64,000 bases of DNA from Luteolibacter sp. SL250 (GTDB lineage: Bacteria; Verrucomicrobiota; Verrucomicrobiia; Verrucomicrobiales; Akkermansiaceae): NCBI RefSeq assembly GCF_026625605.1, contig NZ_CP113054.1, forward strand, positions 4,464,001-4,528,000, given 5' to 3'. Numbering within the stretch: the stretch's first letter is position 1; every line of letters starts with the position of its first letter. Made by a program: the position numbers and the translations under genes. The notes beneath the pieces were generated by a model, which saw only the letters and a list, made by a program, of their open reading frames with translations, ran no database searches and was not told where the DNA came from. Shown piece after piece: positions 7,989 through 16,787 of the stretch.

Positions 7989-9776
7989 TCAGACCGCCCA
8001 GAATGGCCGATCCGTTTCAAAGGTCATCCGTTCGCCGCTGATGGGATGGTCGAACGCCAGCTTCCACGCGTGGAGGCACAGCGGCTCGATCTCCGGGTCG
8101 AGGGTCTGGACGGCGCCGATCCGGCCACCGGCGAGGTACGCCTGGTCCCCCGTCACCGGATGGCCCATCTCCCATAGGTGGATGCGGATCTGGTTCGTCC
8201 GGCCGGTGCCCAGCTTCGCTTCGAGAAGGGTGGTGCCATCTCCGGAGCGGTCGAGCACGGCGAAGTCGGTGCGGGCGTGCAAGCCGTCCTCCTCATCAAC
8301 GCCGCGCGTTCCCATCGCGCCTGACTCCTGGGAGATGGGGGCTTCCGAGAAAAAGGAATCATCCGCCGGTGCGCCATCGACCCGGACGAGATAGCGCTTG
8401 TCCACCGTGCCTTCGATGAACTGGCGCTGGAGCAGCCTGCAGAAGTGGCGGGTGCGGGCGAAGACCACCAGACCGGACGTATTCGCGTCCAGACGGTGGA
8501 CCGGCCGGGGATACTTCGGCCCATAGACCTGATTGAGGAGATACTGGAGCGTGTTGCGGTGGAAGCGGCCGCTGGCGTGCATTGGCAGTGGGGCCGGCTT
8601 GTGGATCACGATGATGGCTTCATCCTCATGCACGATGCGGATGTCCGTTGAAACCTCCGGTTCCACCTCACCGGGGAAGATCTGGAGGATGCGCTCGCCC
8701 GCCCGGACGATGTGGTGGCGACCGCGGACGGCACCGCCGTAGCTCACGAACCTGCCTTCATCACAACGTCGCTCCCATTCGTCGCGCGGGATCTGGGGGA
8801 AAAGATCCACCAGCACCTCGACCAGCTCCCGGCGGTCATGGGCGGCCGGCACATTCACCGGGCGGCGGTTCTCCATCGCGATGGATCCGGGCAACGGGGT
8901 GGACGCTTCTTTCAGCGCCGCTTCCTTCTCCGCGATGCGGCGGGCCATTTTCTCCGGCTCGCTCTTGAAGCAATGAGGGCAGCTCACGCCCGGCACATGA
9001 CGGGGATCCTCCTGCTCAGCGGCATCCAGCGGAGCCTGGCAGGCGTAGCACACCGCGGTGTCCGTCTCCTTCAGGGCGGGGTCCACGCCCACGCGCTGGT
9101 CGAAAACAAAGCACTCGCCGTCGTAGTGGTCGCCGCCCACTTCCTCAAAGTATTTCAGGATACCGCCGTCGAGCTGGTAGATGTCCTTGTAACCCTCCAT
9201 CTCCATGAAGGGTCCGGCCTTCTCACAGCGGATGCCACCGGTGCAGAACATGACAACCGGCTGGCCCTTCAGTTCCTCCGGCAGTTTCCGCACGGCATCC
9301 GGGAACTGGCGGAAGGTGTCGATGTGGGGGATGATGGCGTTGCGGAACGTCCCCAGCTTCACCTCATAGTCGTTGCGGGTATCGAGCAGGGTCACCGGCT
9401 TTCCTTCGTCCAGCCACTGCTTCAGTTCCTTCGCAGCGATCTTCCGCGACGTGTATTCCGCCGGGCGGATGCTCTCGAAACCGAAGGAAATGATCTCCTT
9501 CTTGATGCGGACCAGCATCCGGTTGAACGGCTGCGTGTCGCTTTCGCTGACCTTCGGCTCCAGCGTCTCCAGGCCCGGTACGGACCGCAGCAGTTCCATC
9601 AGCCGAGCGATGGAGCCGCCTGCTCCGGCGACGAAAAGGTTGATCCCCTCCGTGCTGAGCAAGATCGTCCCCTTCAGCCCCCACGCCTTGCAATCGGCGA
9701 TGAGCCGTTCCCTCAATTCCTTGAGGCCGGACAGGGGAGCGAAGCGGTAGGCGGCGATGTTCGTGACGGCGGACAC
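7989..9776 (-). CDS. Fusion protein: TrhO-type tRNA U34 hydroxylase plus RluA-family pseudouridine synthase
   Basis: A 595-residue protein from a GTG start. Residues 1-~290 are a complete TrhO/YceA rhodanese-like protein: an acylphosphatase-like N-domain (residues 1-100), a rhodanese domain with catalytic Cys178 in MFCTGGIRCEKAG, and a Cys4 site (C243, C246, C266, C269). TrhO hydroxylates wobble uridine 34 of tRNAs. Residues ~310-370 look like a small S4-like RNA-binding segment. Residues ~375-595 are an RluA-type pseudouridine synthase with the catalytic Asp430 in PVHRLDANTSGLVVF and the GRTNQIRIHL motif. These are normally two separate genes, and no stop or frameshift separates them here. 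Which uridine the synthase half targets cannot be read from sequence. Confidence 0.9.
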   Translation of the reverse strand: MSAVTNIAAYRFAPLSGLKELRERLIADCKAWGLKGTILLSTEGINLFVAGAGGSIARLMELLRSVPGLETLEPKVSESDTQPFNRMLVRIKKEIISFGFESIRPAEYTSRKIAAKELKQWLDEGKPVTLLDTRNDYEVKLGTFRNAIIPHIDTFRQFPDAVRKLPEELKGQPVVMFCTGGIRCEKAGPFMEMEGYKDIYQLDGGILKYFEEVGGDHYDGECFVFDQRVGVDPALKETDTAVCYACQAPLDAAEQEDPRHVPGVSCPHCFKSEPEKMARRIAEKEAALKEASTPLPGSIAMENRRPVNVPAAHDRRELVEVLVDLFPQIPRDEWERRCDEGRFVSYGGAVRGRHHIVRAGERILQIFPGEVEPEVSTDIRIVHEDEAIIVIHKPAPLPMHASGRFHRNTLQYLLNQVYGPKYPRPVHRLDANTSGLVVFARTRHFCRLLQRQFIEGTVDKRYLVRVDGAPADDSFFSEAPISQESGAMGTRGVDEEDGLHARTDFAVLDRSGDGTTLLEAKLGTGRTNQIRIHLWEMGHPVTGDQAYLAGGRIGAVQTLDPEIEPLCLHAWKLAFDHPISGERMTFETDRPFWAV

Positions 9777-9851
9777 CCGGGAAAAACAGCACGAAGCGCG
9801 GGGTTGCGCCAGTGCGGAGTCAGCGAAAATGGGCCACCGTCAACGCCCGGA

Positions 9852-10280
9852 TCAGACTTTCGCCTTCAACAGGTCGCGGATCTCGGCCAGGAGTTTCTCC
9901 TCTTTCGAAGGTTCCGGAGGGGCTTCTTCCGGCTTCGGCTTCTCGGCGAAGGATTTCGCTTTGTTGATGCCCTTGACGACGAGGAACATGGCGAACGCCA
10001 CGATGAGGAAATTCAGGCCCACTGACACAAAATTACCGTAGGCGAACACCGCACCCTGTTTCTTCGCTTCCACGAGGGCGGTGGCGGTCACCTTGTCGGA
10101 AAGGGCGATGAACATGTTCGAGAAGTCCATGCCCCCCGGCATGACCGACCCCAGAAGAGGCATGAACAGATCTTCGATGAATGAGGTGGAGAGCTTGGTG
10201 AAAGCGGCACCCATCACGAAAGCGACCGCCATATCGACCAGGTTCCCTTTCAGGGCAAATTCGCGAAATTCCTTTAACAT
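9852..10280 (-). CDS. mscL: Large-conductance mechanosensitive channel
   Basis: A 142-residue protein, normal for MscL, the pentameric pore that releases solutes on hypo-osmotic shock. The N-terminus MLKEFREFALKGNLVDMAVA is the family signature: amphipathic S1 helix then TM1. TM2 is FVSVGLNFLIVAFAMFLVV. The C-terminal bundle is charged and ends LLAEIRDLLKAKV, as in other family members. It is a separate unit between the TrhO-RluA gene and creC, all on the minus strand, with a 92-bp AT-rich upstream spacer. Confidence 0.96.
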   Translation of the reverse strand: MLKEFREFALKGNLVDMAVAFVMGAAFTKLSTSFIEDLFMPLLGSVMPGGMDFSNMFIALSDKVTATALVEAKKQGAVFAYGNFVSVGLNFLIVAFAMFLVVKGINKAKSFAEKPKPEEAPPEPSKEEKLLAEIRDLLKAKV

Positions 10281-10372
10281 AATATTTATTGAGATCTTCC
10301 GACTATCTCAGGTCCGCTGTCTCCCGCCAAGCCAGAACTTGAATAAATGCTTGGTTTGTACCCCCCTCCGGC

Positions 10373-11809
10373 TCAACTGGCGGCAAGCGTGAGAATGGCC
10401 AGTGTGCCCCCATCTTCGGGTGCCTCCAGGCGGATAGTCCCGCCGTGGAGTTCCGCCGCTTCCTTCACCAGAGTCAGCCCGAGGCCCGTCCCCTTCCTGC
10501 CGACCGTATGGTGGCGCAGCGAATAGAACCGGTCGAAGATCCTCTCCCGCGCATAGTCCGGGATGCCCGGTCCATGGTCACGGATGGACAGGGTGACGAG
10601 TCCCTCCACCGCCTGGAGATCGATGCGGATCGAACTGCCCTTCGGTGAGAAGTCGATGGCGTTCTCCAGCAGGTTCAGGATGGCGGCACGGAGGATGAAC
10701 GCATCTCCACGAATTCTCACCGGCTGGTCAGGCATGGTGATGTCCAGCGAGACGCGGGCGATCTCCGCGTGGGCCTTCGCTTGGTCGATGGCGGCCTGGA
10801 GGATGGTGTTGAAATCCAGGTCTTCCGGTTTTTCGAGGCTGGTCCGGCTTTCGATGGCGGAAAGCTCAAGCAGGCGGTTGATCAGGCGCTCGCTGCGGGC
10901 GGTCTCCTCGATGATGTTGTTCAGAAAGCGCTGTCGGGTTTCCGGGGGCATCTCCTCATCCAGCAGTTCCGCCGCACCACGGATGGCGGCGAGCGGGCTT
11001 TTCATCTCATGGGTGAGGGTCTGGATGTAGCGTTCCGCATACTGCCTGCCTTCCAGCGCGTCCCGCATGGAATCGAGCGCCTTGGCCAGCGTGTTGACTT
11101 CCCTGCCGATGCCGATCTTCGGTTTCATCGGCCGTTCCCCCCGCTCCACGGCATTCGCATAGTCGGTGATCTTCCCGATGGGATGGAAGAGCCACAGGAA
11201 AACCGCCCCGATGAGAAAAAGGACACCACCACCGATGAGCCCGCACGCGGTGTAGATGATCCGTCTGCGTTCCTTCACCAGCGGCAGGACGTCCGCCTGC
11301 GGCTTGAAGACGGTGAGCACGCCGTGCGGGGACTCCGGATCCCCCACCGGCGCGGCCACGTAGAGAATGGATGAGGTCGGGTCCTTATCGTCATCCCGGC
11401 TGCTGCGCGCGCCATAGCTGCCCGCCATGGTCAATGCGACGTCACGTTTCGAGGAGAAATCCTGTCCCTCGCGCTTTCCTCCGTCGGAATCGAAAATGAC
11501 CATGCCCTCCCGGTCCGTGAGATAGACGTTGATGCCGATCCTCGATTTCACGTGCTCGAAGATCTCCGCCTTGAACCTCCGCTTGTGGGCTTCCGAGAAG
11601 GTTTCCCGCAGGTCGTCCGCGCGCAGTTCGCCGCGCGCCACGTCCTTCTCCACGGACTCCGCCAACAGGTGGGCGATGTCCACCAGCACCTCCTCCGTGG
11701 CCTGGAAGATCTGCGGCTCCACATCCGCGAGGAAGTGCCGGGTGAGCTGGTAGAACCCCAGCGTGATGATAAAGGCGATGAAAAAGAGGGTGACGCGGGT
11801 GAAACGCAC
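10373..11809 (-). CDS. creC: Sensor histidine kinase, CreC type
   Basis: A 478-residue kinase starting at GTG 11809. It has TM1 (residues ~6-22), a ~155-residue periplasmic sensor segment with a Cache/PAS-like look (INVYLTDREGMVIFDSDGG), TM2 (~185-207) and a HAMP-like linker. The dimerisation helix carries the phospho-acceptor His267 in LTHEMKSPLAAIRG. An ATPase domain follows, with N-box LLENAIDFSPKG, G1 DHGPGIPD and G2 GTGLGLTL. Length, the ETARSERLINRLLELS stretch and the neighbouring creB fit CreC, which in Enterobacteria responds to growth conditions and is linked to Pho-type control. No creA or creD is adjacent, so its regulon is unknown. Confidence 0.88.
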   Translation of the reverse strand: MRFTRVTLFFIAFIITLGFYQLTRHFLADVEPQIFQATEEVLVDIAHLLAESVEKDVARGELRADDLRETFSEAHKRRFKAEIFEHVKSRIGINVYLTDREGMVIFDSDGGKREGQDFSSKRDVALTMAGSYGARSSRDDDKDPTSSILYVAAPVGDPESPHGVLTVFKPQADVLPLVKERRRIIYTACGLIGGGVLFLIGAVFLWLFHPIGKITDYANAVERGERPMKPKIGIGREVNTLAKALDSMRDALEGRQYAERYIQTLTHEMKSPLAAIRGAAELLDEEMPPETRQRFLNNIIEETARSERLINRLLELSAIESRTSLEKPEDLDFNTILQAAIDQAKAHAEIARVSLDITMPDQPVRIRGDAFILRAAILNLLENAIDFSPKGSSIRIDLQAVEGLVTLSIRDHGPGIPDYARERIFDRFYSLRHHTVGRKGTGLGLTLVKEAAELHGGTIRLEAPEDGGTLAILTLAAS

Positions 11810-11821
11810 GGGAGGGCGGGT

Positions 11822-12514
11822 TCAGTCGAGGGACAGCAGATAGCCCAGGCCGCGGCGGGTCTGGATGTATTCCTCCGCACCCTCGCGCACCGAGCGCAGC
11901 TTGGAACGGATGGATTTCACGTGGGCGTCGATGGTGCGGTCCGTGACCGCCCCCGGGTCCGACCATGCCTTGTCGAGCAACTGGTCCCGCGTGTAGACGC
12001 GACCGGGACGCTCCAGCAGGACGAGCATCAGCTTGTACTCGTGGGCCGTCAGATCAAGGGCCTGGCCGTGGCAGCGGATGCGCATGGCGTGGTGGTCATG
12101 GTGGAGGGTCGCGGGTTCCTCCGGAACGGTGGCGGCCTCCGCCACCGGCTGCGGTCTGGCACGCCGCAGGATGGCCCGTACCCTCGCCACGATCTCCCGC
12201 GGGGAGAAGGGTTTCGTCACGTAGTCATCTCCTCCCAGTTCCAGCCCCAGCACGCGGTCCACCTCCGAATTCCGTGCGGTGAGGAACAGCACCGGAACCT
12301 GGCTGCCCGCGCGCAGTTGCCCGCAGACATCCAGCCCGCTCATGTCCGGCAGGCCGATGTCGAGGATGGCCAGATCAAAGGGCCTGTCCGCGAACGCAGC
12401 CAGCGCGTCACCACCGGTGAGAACGTGCCTCACTTCGAAGCATTCCGTTTCCAGGGCATAGACCAGCGTGTCCGCGATCGCGGGTTCGTCCTCCACAAGC
12501 AGAATTCGAAGCAT
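11822..12514 (-). CDS. creB: Response regulator, CreB type (OmpR family)
   Basis: A 230-residue regulator, almost the same length as E. coli CreB. The receiver domain starts MLRILLVEDEPAIADTL, with phospho-acceptor Asp52 in LAILDIGLPDMSG and the conserved Lys in DDYVTKPFSPREI. The C-terminal winged helix has the OmpR pattern TAHEYKLMLVLLERPGRVYTR and ends RRGLGYLLS. The ATG at 12514 was chosen because it begins the receiver domain directly. creC follows 12 bp downstream, so the two are one operon. The BNR-protein gene ends 67 bp upstream on the same strand. Confidence 0.9.
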   Translation of the reverse strand: MLRILLVEDEPAIADTLVYALETECFEVRHVLTGGDALAAFADRPFDLAILDIGLPDMSGLDVCGQLRAGSQVPVLFLTARNSEVDRVLGLELGGDDYVTKPFSPREIVARVRAILRRARPQPVAEAATVPEEPATLHHDHHAMRIRCHGQALDLTAHEYKLMLVLLERPGRVYTRDQLLDKAWSDPGAVTDRTIDAHVKSIRSKLRSVREGAEEYIQTRRGLGYLLSLD

Positions 12515-12581
12515 GAGGGCATTCCAGAGGATCTCCGTGAAAATCCAATGAAGATCGGATGAAATAAGGCCGATTTCGCCA

Positions 12582-13670
12582 TCAAGGCCGCCACAGGGTG
12601 GCCGCGATGTGCTGCTGTGGCCGCTCCTCCGTGGAGAAATAGTAGGTGGCCACCACCGTTCCGTCCGGACGGACGATGGCACGTGGGTAGCCCAGGTCCC
12701 ATTTCCGCCCGTCGGTCCTCAGCATGACCTCCTCCCCCCAGGTCCTCCCGCCGTCGGGGCTTTGTTTCGCGGACATCCCGAAGGGCTTCCCCCTGCGGTT
12801 GCCATAGATGGCGGCGAGATTCTCCCCTCCGGTGCGGACGAGGGCGACGGGATTGGTGGCTCCTTTTTCCAGTTCCGCGATCTGACGCCAGGTCCGCCCA
12901 CCGTCCGTGGACTCGTGGACGCTGCTCCACTTGCGGCTCTTGATGCGGTTGCGCAACGCGCAGACCAGCCGCCCGTCATCCAGCCGGACGACCGAGGGCA
13001 TGGTGCCGCTCATGTCATCCCCTTTCGGCAGGGTTCCGGGCGAAGCCAGATCCATGGGGTCCGGGCTGATCCAGGAAAGGAAGCGCAGGGTCTTCCCGCC
13101 GTCCGTGGTCTCCGCGGTGCAGGAGCGGATGCGCCCGCCGCGACCGTCGTCCACCCGGCAGGGGATGAAGAACAGACACGAAGACTTCCCGGTGGCGAGG
13201 TAGCTGGTCCGTGCGTCCGTCCGCTGCCCGATGTCCGGGAGCCGGAACGGCCCGCGCCAGTGCCTGCCACGGTCGGCGGAAACATGGAAATACCGGCCCC
13301 GAACCTTCATCGCGAAATCCGGATGGGAGAAATCCACATCTCCCGGAGACTCCGCGGCGTCCTTCACCAGCGCGGGGACCACCACGTTGTCATGGCTCTC
13401 CGCCGCCCAAGTGCGGCCACCATCCATGCTGCGGGCAAAGCCGACCCGCTGCCTGCCGGTGAAGCTGTGCTTCTCCCCCCGCTCCTCGAACGCAGCCACA
13501 TTGAAGGACACCAGGATTTCGTCCCCCCAGCTCCACATCCCCTCATTGGCGGGCCAGCCGGTGAATTCCTCCTCCCGGTGGTGGACAATAACCTGCTCCA
13601 TCCCCTCCCCGGCGGAGACGATGGCGGACATTTTCAGGGCCAGCAGGCCGAGGACGATCCTGACAATCAT
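12582..13670 (-). CDS. Secreted BNR/Asp-box repeat protein, sialidase-like
   Basis: A 362-residue protein with an N-terminal hydrophobic signal (MIVRIVLGLLALKMSAIVSA) and at least four Asp-boxes: SMDGGRTW, SADRGRHW, STDGGRTW and SPDGGRTW, plus a weaker TDGGKTL. These place it in the six-bladed sialidase fold. An Arg triad cannot be assigned with confidence, so true exo-sialidase activity is unproven; many Verrucomicrobiota BNR proteins act on other glycans or only bind. The start at 13670 was chosen for the signal peptide. It is divergent from gntP, and I see no other glycoside hydrolase or sulfatase beside it. Confidence 0.75.
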   Translation of the reverse strand: MIVRIVLGLLALKMSAIVSAGEGMEQVIVHHREEEFTGWPANEGMWSWGDEILVSFNVAAFEERGEKHSFTGRQRVGFARSMDGGRTWAAESHDNVVVPALVKDAAESPGDVDFSHPDFAMKVRGRYFHVSADRGRHWRGPFRLPDIGQRTDARTSYLATGKSSCLFFIPCRVDDGRGGRIRSCTAETTDGGKTLRFLSWISPDPMDLASPGTLPKGDDMSGTMPSVVRLDDGRLVCALRNRIKSRKWSSVHESTDGGRTWRQIAELEKGATNPVALVRTGGENLAAIYGNRRGKPFGMSAKQSPDGGRTWGEEVMLRTDGRKWDLGYPRAIVRPDGTVVATYYFSTEERPQQHIAATLWRP

Positions 13671-13776
13671 TCCGGATGATACCGCGCCAACCTCCGCCAT
13701 CTGTCCGGATTCCCTAACCAAACGGGGCGATTCCGGGAGGTTGACCGGTCCGGGGGTTTCTGTTCGTTTAGCCGGA

Positions 13777-15195
13777 GTGACTCCTGAATCGATCAAACTC
13801 CTCTACCTGACCGCGGGTGCGGTGGTCTCCCTCATCGTCCTGGTGGCATGGCTCCGCATCCATGCCTTCCTCGCCCTGCTGTTCGCGGCGCTGGTGGTGG
13901 GACTGGGCGCGGGCCTCATCGATGCTCCGTCGAAAGGCGGGGGAGTCCCCATCAGCCCTGCGGGAGTCGCGATGGCCTTCCAGGATGGCATGGGGAAAAG
14001 CCTGGGTGGCATTGCGGCGGTTCTCGGTCTGGGCACCATGTTGGGCGGACTGCTGGCCGCATCCGGCGGGGCGGAAGTCCTCTCACAACGCCTGGTCGGC
14101 TTTTTCGGAGCGAAACGGGTGAACCTCGTACTGATGATCGTGGCGCTGGCCGTGGGCTTTACCACTTGGTTCGCAGTGGGCCTCATCATGCTTCTGCCCA
14201 TCCTGCTTACACTGACAAAGGAAACGAAGCAGCCCTTCCTGAAACTGGCCCTGCCAATGCTCGCCGTGCTCTCCATCATGCACGGGGTCATGCCTCCCCA
14301 CCCCGGCCCACTTTACGCCTTGGATGAACTGGGCGCCAGTCTGGGCAAGGTGGTGCTGTGGGGACTGGTCGCCGCCATTCCCATTGCCGCGGTTTCCGGT
14401 CCGTTCTTCGCCCACTGGGCGGTCCGCCATGTCGCTGTGACCGCCCCCGAGCCACCGGCCCCGGACCCTTCCATCTTCGCACGCGAACGTCCTACCCTTT
14501 TCCGCACGGTCGCGGCCCTCGCCCTGCCGGTGATCCTGATCCTTTCCCACACCATCTCCGAACTGATATTCAAGGAGGACCTCGCCTCCGGCCGGAAACC
14601 TGCCCTTTACCAACTCACGGAAATCATCGGCAACCCGATCCTCGCGCTCGCTCTGGCCGTCCTGTTCGCCGCATGGGCGTTCCGGTTCACCCGCAACGAC
14701 GCCTTGAAGGTCGTGGAAAAATCCCTCGGCCCCGTCGGCATGACCTTGCTGCTGGTTGGCGGCGGCGGCGGATTCAACAATGTCCTCCAGGCCAGCGGAG
14801 CCGCCGAGGCCATCGGGGCGATGGCCGCCAAGCTGGACATGCCCACCATGTTGTTCGCATGGGTCTGCGCGGCGCTCATCCGGATCGCCACCGGTTCGGC
14901 CACTGTCGCCATCATCGCCGCCATCGGATTGGTGAAACCGGTGTTGGCAGCCGCAGCAGCCGCCCATCCGGAATGGGCGGCCAATCCCGCGCTTGCCACC
15001 AACCCCGAGTTGCTGGTGGTCGCCATCGGCTGTGGGGCGATGGTCCTGTCCCACGTCAACGACGCCGGATTCTGGATCGTGAAGGAGTCCCTCGGCCTCA
15101 CCGTTCCCCAGACCCTCCGCACCTGGACGGTGACGGAAACCTTGATCGGCATCACCGGTCTGGGCGTCGCATGGGGACTGGATTTGTTCTTCTGA
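13777..15195 (+). CDS. gntP: GntP-family gluconate:H+ symporter
   Basis: A 472-residue polytopic membrane protein with about 12 hydrophobic segments and typical GntP signatures: HGVMPPHPGPLYALDELGA, the glycine-rich LLVGGGGGFNNVLQASG, and CGAMVLSHVNDAGFWIVKE. The family imports gluconate or related sugar acids with protons. No gluconate kinase or dehydratase is nearby, so the substrate is uncertain. The GTG at 13777 is the best start because the frame upstream runs antisense through the BNR gene and shows no membrane-protein character. The stop overlaps the next gene's ATG (TGATG), suggesting coupling. Confidence 0.9.
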   Translation: MTPESIKLLYLTAGAVVSLIVLVAWLRIHAFLALLFAALVVGLGAGLIDAPSKGGGVPISPAGVAMAFQDGMGKSLGGIAAVLGLGTMLGGLLAASGGAEVLSQRLVGFFGAKRVNLVLMIVALAVGFTTWFAVGLIMLLPILLTLTKETKQPFLKLALPMLAVLSIMHGVMPPHPGPLYALDELGASLGKVVLWGLVAAIPIAAVSGPFFAHWAVRHVAVTAPEPPAPDPSIFARERPTLFRTVAALALPVILILSHTISELIFKEDLASGRKPALYQLTEIIGNPILALALAVLFAAWAFRFTRNDALKVVEKSLGPVGMTLLLVGGGGGFNNVLQASGAAEAIGAMAAKLDMPTMLFAWVCAALIRIATGSATVAIIAAIGLVKPVLAAAAAAHPEWAANPALATNPELLVVAIGCGAMVLSHVNDAGFWIVKESLGLTVPQTLRTWTVTETLIGITGLGVAWGLDLFF

Positions 15196-16055
15196 TGCGT
15201 TATTCTCCGGGCATGCGAGCCGCTCCTCCCGCGGTGGATGAGCTGGATGCACTCATCCGCCTCCTTGATGATGACACTCCGGAAGTCCGGAGCCAGGTCT
15301 CGCAACGTCTGGGCGAAAGCAACGGCGACCTGAGCGAATGGCTGGCCGCACGGCCACAGGAGCTGTCGCGAAGTGAAAAAACGCTGCTGGAGCAGATGCT
15401 CAGCCCGGGCCGGAGGAAGGCCCTCACGCGGGACTGGATCGTGCCCACCGGCGGGGCGGCCGCGCTGCGGGAGGATTGGGATTCCTTCGAAGCGCTGCTG
15501 CGCACCCTTTCCGACTTCCTCCACGATGGCATCACCCTGCGCCAACCGCTGTCCGACGCGCTGGACCTGCTCGCCGAAGAGGCCGGAGAGGACAGCGTCA
15601 TCACCGGGAACGATCTCCGTGAATTCCTGTTCGAAAGCGGGCGGCTCCAGGGGAACCGCGCGGATTACTATGATCCGCGCAACTCGGACCTGGCCTGGAG
15701 CATCTCAGAGGGACGGTCGAATCCTCTCGGCCTGTGCCTCATCTTCATGCTGGTGGCGCGCAGGCTCGATCTGGAGGTGGAAGGGGTGAATTTCCCCGGC
15801 CATTTCCTTTCCAGGATCTTCGAGGACGGCTTCCCACTCATCATCGACTGCTTCGACCATGGGCGCGTGCATGCGCAGGCCGCCCTCATCGAGAGCGCCG
15901 CGGAACTGACCCGCCAGCAACGGTCCAGCCTGCGGGAGGCCACCGATCCGGGCACCATCCTGATCCGTCTGCTGAACAATCTCAGTGCCGCGCTGGAGAA
16001 CACCGGCCGCCGGGAGGACGCGGACCTGGTCGCCTCCCTGCTGAAAACCCTCTGA
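15195..16055 (+). CDS. SirB1-like transglutaminase-fold protein
   Basis: A 286-residue protein resembling the SirB1/transglutaminase-like family. The core reads NSDLAWSISEGRSNPLGLCLIFMLVARRL followed by VEGVNFPGHFLSR (shown in two parts: the SNPLGLCLIF and NFPGHFL signatures are the diagnostic ones), then an IIDCFD strand. The Cys of GLCLI and the His of PGHF occupy the positions expected for the catalytic Cys and His, but biochemical function is unknown in the family. Residues 1-110 form a helical N-domain with a HEAT-like first helix. The start could be the ATG at 15195, which overlaps the gntP stop, or the ATG at 15213. Confidence 0.78.
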   Translation: MRYSPGMRAAPPAVDELDALIRLLDDDTPEVRSQVSQRLGESNGDLSEWLAARPQELSRSEKTLLEQMLSPGRRKALTRDWIVPTGGAAALREDWDSFEALLRTLSDFLHDGITLRQPLSDALDLLAEEAGEDSVITGNDLREFLFESGRLQGNRADYYDPRNSDLAWSISEGRSNPLGLCLIFMLVARRLDLEVEGVNFPGHFLSRIFEDGFPLIIDCFDHGRVHAQAALIESAAELTRQQRSSLREATDPGTILIRLLNNLSAALENTGRREDADLVASLLKTL

Positions 16056-16061
16056 CGGGAT

Positions 16062-16778
16062 TCACCAGACGCCCTGCGCGAGCAGTTGCTTCGTCGCGGC
16101 TTCCGACCAACCCCGGTTGGCGGCGGGCGATGCCGGGGAAGGGTGCAGCACCTTCCCGATGAACGCCCCGCTCTCCGCGGCCGGTGCGGCACGCCGCAGG
16201 CGCTCCTCAGCAAACGCGCCGACGCCGATGAGGAACTCCGGCCGGAGCACGCGGATCACCTCCGCGAGATGTATCTGGCAGGCCTCCTCAACCGGAGCCA
16301 TCTCAGCGGCGGAGATCTTGTCGGGCGTGAGATTCGCCCCGGTCTGGCTCATCCAGACCAACGGGCAGTAGTTCAGCACGAAGTGGTCCTTGAAGAACGC
16401 GTCCGCCGCTCCGAAGCGTTCCGCGAACAAGCCCCACAACCGCCTTCCACTGACCTCCGACTTTCCGCAGGCGAATCCCTCGACCGGACGCTTCCGGTGC
16501 TCCACCGCCGGCTTGCCGACCGCCGTCTCGATCCCCATCCAGTCGCGCACCGCGGCGATCTCCCCGAAGGGCACGCCGGTCTGGGTCATGCCGAACGGTC
16601 CCGGATTCATCCCGAGGAACAGCACCCGCTTCGTGCCCCCGGCGAATCTCCGCAGGTACGCCTCATGCGCCGCCCAGGCGTACTCCAGGGGACGGTAGGT
16701 GAACTCCACGGGCGGACTGAAATGCAGTCCCGCCAGGTTTTCCGAAAGTTTCCGCGCCGGTTCGATCAATCCGCTCAC
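16062..16778 (-). CDS. SMUG1-type single-strand-selective uracil-DNA glycosylase
   Basis: A 238-residue protein that looks like animal SMUG1 along its whole length. Motif 1 is VLFLGMNPGPFGMTQTGVPF, with the catalytic-water Asn in GMNPGPFGM. The middle has HRKRPVEGF, EVSGRRLWG and NYCPLVWMS. Motif 2 is LHPSPASPAANRGW, with the His expected to contact uracil. Such enzymes remove uracil and oxidised pyrimidines in base excision repair. Bacterial SMUG1 is rare and was described in Geobacter and Opitutaceae. The start is GTG. It follows ctaB by 9 bp on the same strand and is convergent with the SirB1-like gene. Confidence 0.93.
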   Translation of the reverse strand: MSGLIEPARKLSENLAGLHFSPPVEFTYRPLEYAWAAHEAYLRRFAGGTKRVLFLGMNPGPFGMTQTGVPFGEIAAVRDWMGIETAVGKPAVEHRKRPVEGFACGKSEVSGRRLWGLFAERFGAADAFFKDHFVLNYCPLVWMSQTGANLTPDKISAAEMAPVEEACQIHLAEVIRVLRPEFLIGVGAFAEERLRRAAPAAESGAFIGKVLHPSPASPAANRGWSEAATKQLLAQGVW

Positions 16779-16787
16779 GGGCGGAAC

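Noticed and set aside
13231..13776. N-terminal extension of the GntP frame
   Set aside because: This part runs antisense through the BNR gene and lacks membrane-protein character. The permease sequence begins at the GTG at 13777.
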